DNA of 64,000 bases, from NCBI GenBank assembly GCA_038202885.1, contig JBBREP010000012.1, forward strand, positions 1 through 64,000, in the 5' to 3' direction. The stretch's first letter is position 1. Each line of letters begins with the position of its first letter. This DNA comes from JBBREP01 sp038202885 (GTDB lineage: Bacteria > Actinomycetota > Acidimicrobiia > IMCC26256 > PALSA-610). Both the position numbers and the translations under genes were made by a program. Below the pieces are notes generated by a model. It made no database searches. It worked only from the letters and a program-made list of their open reading frames with translations, and was not told the DNA's origin. This document shows positions 60,609 to 64,000 of this stretch, in pieces.

Positions 60609-61447
60609 TTGGCGGTGCTGGGTTCGACGGCTGCCGCGGCGGTGTCGATCTCGGTGATGAACGACATCACGGCTTCATTGAACGCGATCGGGCTTTCGGC
60701 CATGAGACCGTGCGCCGCGCCGGACAACAGCACGAGGCGCGAACCGCCGATGAGCTCATGCATTTCTTCCGCGTCGCCAACCGGGGTCAACGAATCTTGC
60801 GTGCCGGTGATCACGAGCGTCGGTGCCTTGATCAGATGCAACTCGTCGCGCATGTCGTCGCTCATGGCAAGGATGGCTTGCACTTGCGCCACGAACGATG
60901 ACGGCTTGGTCTGCAATACGAGCGGTCCAAGAATGTTGATGAACGCTCCGAAGCGGCGCTGCAACCGCGGGCCGATCAACCAGTGCATGCCCTCGTCGCC
61001 GACGAGCGCGCGCATGCCGTGCGCGCCCACATCGGTGGCCCACTCGTCGAGCAGCTCGCGGCGCCAGTGGTGGTGGCGACACGCGGTACACGCAAGCACG
61101 AGCGAGCGCACGCGCTCGGGATGCAGCACGCCGAGGATCTGCGCGATCACACCACCCATTGATGCGCCGACAACATGCGCCGATTCGATGCCGGCGTCGT
61201 CGAGACACGCGATGGCGTCGGCCGCCATCACCTGGAGGTCATAGGGCCCGGGCGGGGCGTCGGACCGCCCGACGCCGCGGTTGTCGAACAACAGCACGCG
61301 GTGATGGCGCGCCAGCCGTGGCCGCTGCAATGCCCAACCGCGCGCGTCCACACCGAGGCCTTGGATGAGGAGCACCGGCGTGCCGTCGCGCTTGCCGACG
61401 AGGTCGTAATGCAAACGGGTGCCGTCGGCCGCCACAGCAAAGGACAT
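60605..61447 (-). CDS. Alpha/beta hydrolase
   Basis: A 280-residue hydrolase. The oxyanion segment is LLIQGLGVDARGW, the nucleophile Ser is in VVGASMGGVIAQ, the acid in ITGTQDSLTPV and the His in GAAHGLMAE. It resembles the 3-oxoadipate enol-lactonase/haloperoxidase group, but substrate cannot be fixed. The start MSFAVAADGTRLHYDL is typical of the family. It is not clearly in an operon. Confidence 0.87.
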   Translation of the reverse strand: MSFAVAADGTRLHYDLVGKRDGTPVLLIQGLGVDARGWALQRPRLARHHRVLLFDNRGVGRSDAPPGPYDLQVMAADAIACLDDAGIESAHVVGASMGGVIAQILGVLHPERVRSLVLACTACRHHHWRRELLDEWATDVGAHGMRALVGDEGMHWLIGPRLQRRFGAFINILGPLVLQTKPSSFVAQVQAILAMSDDMRDELHLIKAPTLVITGTQDSLTPVGDAEEMHELIGGSRLVLLSGAAHGLMAESPIAFNEAVMSFITEIDTAAAAVEPSTAN

Positions 61448-61563
61448 ACGACTTCACGCTACCGACTGAGCCCGCACGCGCCGGGCTACTCCGCGCGGGT
61501 GTCAATTGGGTCACGGCGTCAGACGTTGATCAGCTGCGGCTGGGTCGGGCAGTATCTCGGCGT

Positions 61564-62448
61564 GTGCATCGGACCGAGGCGAGTCGACGCCCGTTGAGCG
61601 GCCCACCGCACGAGTCTCCGGGCGCCGACCCCGCTCGCATCACGACGATCGCGGCCCGGCTGCTCGACGCCCACGATCGTCATGACCTCATCGCGGACTT
61701 CGGCACAATTGCGGCCGATCTCGACATTGCGGCGGCCTACGAGGTAGCGCACCACATCGAAACAGCCCGGCGGGCCCAAGGTTGGCAGCCGGTCGGTCGC
61801 AAGATCGGGTTCACGAACCGAGCGATCTGGCCGTTGTTCGGACTGTCGGAACCGATGTGGGCATGGGTCTGGGACCGCACGCTGATCTCCGCGACCGACG
61901 CCACCGCCCCGGTCGAAATCGACGTCGACCAGTTCGTGCAGCCACGCCTCGAGCCCGAAGTCGTGTTCAAGCTCGCCGCGTCACCACAACCGGGCAGTAA
62001 CGCGGTCGAGGTGCTGTCGTGCGTGGAATGGTTCGCCGCGGGCTTCGAGATCGTGCAGTGCCTGTTTCCCGAGTGGCGGTTCAACGCGGCCGAATGCATC
62101 GCCGCGTTCGGGCTCCACGGCGCACTCATCATCGGCCCGCCAACGGCCGTCGAGGGGCACGGCCTCGCCGAGCTGGCCGACGCGCTCGCCACGTTCACCG
62201 CCACGCTCTCCCGCAACGGTGCAGTTGTGGAACAGGGCAACGGCAGCAACGTGCTCGACAGCCCCGCCCTCGCCATCGCACAACTCGCGAACGTGCTCGC
62301 GCACCAGGCGCAGTTCGGACCACTCGTCGCCGGTGAGCTCATCACCACCGGCACGCTCACCAACCCACAAGTCATCCACGCCGGCGACGCGTGGACGTCC
62401 GACTACGGCGCGCTCGACATCGCTGGGCTCACCGTCACGTTCGCCTGA
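61564..62448 (+). CDS. 2-keto-4-pentenoate hydratase-like (FAH superfamily) enzyme
   Basis: A 294-residue protein of the MhpD/hydratase branch of the fumarylacetoacetate hydrolase superfamily. VGRKIGFTNRAIWPLFG and the metal-binding Glu-rich segment QPRLEPEVVFKL are characteristic, as is a late LVAGELITTGTLT. Members hydrate 2-hydroxypentadienoate or decarboxylate oxaloacrylate in aromatic meta-cleavage. No other aromatic-ring genes are adjacent, though hydrolases with similar leanings lie at 48192 and 60605. It starts with GTG; the N-terminal 25 residues are variable. Confidence 0.85.
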   Translation: MHRTEASRRPLSGPPHESPGADPARITTIAARLLDAHDRHDLIADFGTIAADLDIAAAYEVAHHIETARRAQGWQPVGRKIGFTNRAIWPLFGLSEPMWAWVWDRTLISATDATAPVEIDVDQFVQPRLEPEVVFKLAASPQPGSNAVEVLSCVEWFAAGFEIVQCLFPEWRFNAAECIAAFGLHGALIIGPPTAVEGHGLAELADALATFTATLSRNGAVVEQGNGSNVLDSPALAIAQLANVLAHQAQFGPLVAGELITTGTLTNPQVIHAGDAWTSDYGALDIAGLTVTFA

Positions 62449-62485
62449 GTCGATACGGCGATGAGGCGCGCGCGACTCCGCGGCA

Positions 62486-63157
62486 CTACAGCAGCGTGTC
62501 GACGGCGCGCCGCACGGCTTCGCCGAGTTCGGCCGCACCAAGGGGGTCGCCGACCGGAGCGTCGACATCGAGTTGCACCGGCGCACCGACGCGCACGCGC
62601 CACGGCGCGATCGTGGTACCCAACGGCCCGCCGGGTCGCACGCCAACCGGGATGACGGCGAACTCCATGATCGATTGCAGCAATTCGAGCGGCGGCGTGC
62701 CGGCACCTCCGCCCAACCAGGTCGGTGCCATCGGCACGATCACGAGATGGCCAGCCGACAGTGCCATGTGGACATCGTCGGCCGACGACGAGATCGCGCC
62801 GAAGCGGCGCAACGTGCTGCCGAGCAACGGCACCATCGGCGCGCCGGTGACGCGGACTCGCCGACCGGTGGCGCGCAGCACCGCCACTGACAGCGCTGTC
62901 GGCTCCACGATGCCGACGCCCCGGTTCATCATCAACACCGCGGGACCGATCTGCGGAATGTGTTCGGCGCCCGACACATCGACGCGCACCAGCGTTCGCA
63001 GGACTGGTGCCAGCGCGTCCGACAGTTGCGGGTCGAGACCGAAGGGATCGAGCGCGTAGCGACCAGACCAGCGGCGACGAATCAGCGACGATAGCGACGG
63101 CGAGTCGTGGACGCGATCGGAATCGAGGTCGAAGGCGTCGTCGTAGAGCACCGTCAT
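62486..63157 (-). CDS. PlsC-like acyltransferase with altered active site
   Basis: A 223-residue protein of the lysophospholipid acyltransferase type (VRVDVSGAEHIPQIGPAVLM, later LVIVPMAPTWLGG). The family's catalytic HX4D box should lie just after this point, but the sequence is MMNRGVGIVEPTAL: the His is Arg and the Asp is Glu or absent. It may be inactive, use other residues or have a different role. The ATG overlaps the stop of the upstream SDR gene by 4 nt, so the two form an operon. Confidence 0.7.
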   Translation of the reverse strand: MTVLYDDAFDLDSDRVHDSPSLSSLIRRRWSGRYALDPFGLDPQLSDALAPVLRTLVRVDVSGAEHIPQIGPAVLMMNRGVGIVEPTALSVAVLRATGRRVRVTGAPMVPLLGSTLRRFGAISSSADDVHMALSAGHLVIVPMAPTWLGGGAGTPPLELLQSIMEFAVIPVGVRPGGPLGTTIAPWRVRVGAPVQLDVDAPVGDPLGAAELGEAVRRAVDTLL

Positions 63158-64000
63158 GCGGCCGACTCCCGAGCGGCGCCAATCGGCACGATCTCGGCCC
63201 AGTCGAACAGTTCCTGGAGCACTTGTTGGGTCGGGCGCGGCCGCTCGATGCCCAGCGCGGATACTGCGAGCCCACCGGCACCGACGCAGCCGTGGCGAAG
63301 CAGTTCGACGATGTGCGGCGCAATCGCCGCGCCCATGAACTCCACGAACGTCGGCGTGATGCCCCAGAACGGCGCAAGGATCGGCACCGGGATCCGACCA
63401 CCGAGGCGGGCGGCTTGCCACGGGCTCGTCGCACCTGGGCCGACGACGTTGAGCGGGCCGTCGTAACGCACCATCAAGGCCGCGACCATCGCCGCGCACG
63501 CGTCTTCGGGATGCAACAGCGAGAACGGCGGGTCGGCGAACGCCGCGACCGGCACGAGCGGCAGCCGCAGCATCCGTCCGAGCGGGCTCGGCACGTGCGA
63601 CCCGACAACGGGTGCGTACCGCAGCGCGCCGACCGCGATGCCGTGGCGATGGCGCAGTCCGGCCGCGATCGCTTCGACCTTCAACAAGCTCGTGCCGAAC
63701 GGCGTACCCGGCGCCGGCGGCACCGACTCGTCGGGCACCGTCGCACGCGCGCTGCGCGGCCCGTAGATCTCGAGACCGCTTCGGACCACGACGTACTCAA
63801 GCGCGCCGGCGCGTGCGGCAGCCGACAGCGCCACCATCGTGGCCAGTTCGGTGCGCTTCGCAGCCTGCTGCGGGCTCAACCGCGACGCCGGCTCGTAGAC
63901 GCCGAAGTGCGCCACGTGGGTGGGTGCGAACTCGGTGACGAAGTCGCGCAACCGCTCGCGATGATGCGGATCGATACGTCGGAACTCGGCCCGGCGCAGC
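63154..64000 (-). CDS. NAD-dependent epimerase/dehydratase-like SDR, N-terminus beyond right edge
   Basis: The frame is open from the stop at 63154 to the window edge, about 282 residues, and lacks the N-terminal nucleotide-binding Gly motif, which must lie outside. The visible part has the extended SDR features: THVAHFGVYEP, VVRSGLEIYGPRS (Tyr site in a variant context), LRYAPVVGSHVPS and HPEDACAAMVAAL. Substrates are often nucleotide sugars. It precedes the PlsC-like gene with overlapping stop and start. Confidence 0.85.
   Translation of the reverse strand, partial: LRRAEFRRIDPHHRERLRDFVTEFAPTHVAHFGVYEPASRLSPQQAAKRTELATMVALSAAARAGALEYVVVRSGLEIYGPRSARATVPDESVPPAPGTPFGTSLLKVEAIAAGLRHRHGIAVGALRYAPVVGSHVPSPLGRMLRLPLVPVAAFADPPFSLLHPEDACAAMVAALMVRYDGPLNVVGPGATSPWQAARLGGRIPVPILAPFWGITPTFVEFMGAAIAPHIVELLRHGCVGAGGLAVSALGIERPRPTQQVLQELFDWAEIVPIGAARESAA

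Overview
The window is high-GC DNA with dense coding on both strands, many GTG and a few TTG starts, and several actinobacterial markers: a WhiB-like protein, DisA and RadA as neighbours, ClpC, a DUF3263 protein, PAC2, glucosyl-3-phosphoglycerate synthase, and the order ispD-ispF-cysS-rlmB known from mycobacteria. I read it as chromosomal sequence of an actinobacterium, perhaps a deep-branching class such as Acidimicrobiia. The phylum is well supported; the class is a guess.

Layout. 1-4168: N-terminal 1389 codons of a secreted fibronectin type III array protein that leaves the left edge. 4300-8668: moaA, moeA, galU and plsY, all on the minus strand. 8768-10943: FmdB-like, SAF-domain and uppP genes. 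11016-13762: tldD-tldE. 13823-18510: small enzymes, a flippase-like/PAP2 pair, a LysR regulator and a WhiB-like protein. 18572-26210: APH-like kinase, PAC2, M20 peptidase, metallo-beta-lactamase fold protein, amidase and Nudix protein. 26305-27942: amtB-glnK. 28029-31039: chdC, a NIL-domain protein and groEL with two CIRCE boxes. 31188-36894: a DtxR-family regulator, then cytochrome c, Rieske, cytochrome b, an Fe-S flavoprotein and a cupredoxin. 37244-38923: a ThrC-like enzyme plus a ThiS/MoaD-like sulfur carrier behind a SAM riboswitch. 39000-43151: gpgS, glycerate kinase, amidohydrolase, LytR_C and DUF3263. 43575-47876: tRNA-Thr, rlmB, cysS, ispF, ispD and a CRP/FNR regulator. 48192-51710: dienelactone hydrolase, disA and radA. 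52331-60608: two paralogous ECF sigma/membrane-protein cassettes on either side of clpC and a polyprenyl diphosphate synthase. 60605-64000: hydrolase, hydratase, an acyltransferase-like protein and an SDR cut by the right edge.

The least expected content lies between genes. Three families of dispersed palindromic elements occupy nearly every longer spacer. Family 1 (at least seven copies) has an 8-bp stem whose two arms change together (GCGATCGC, GCGGCTGC/GCAGCCGC, GCGGCCGC, GCGACCGC/GCGGTCGC) around a 26-30 nt loop, followed by one of two interchangeable tail hairpins; a separate module also shows paired changes. Family 2 has GCGTCGTTT/AAACGACGC arms near gene ends. Family 3 is a 44-bp palindrome present once on each side of one ECF cassette. 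Compensatory changes in family 1 argue for a selected or replicating folded element.

The second notable unit is the SAM-riboswitch-controlled thrC-like/sulfur-carrier pair. It suggests methionine-linked sulfur transfer to O-phosphohomoserine, by analogy with the CysM/CysO cysteine pathway, rather than ordinary threonine synthesis. Gene families and hairpins are read directly from sequence; functions of the repeat families and of the ThrC/carrier pair are inference.
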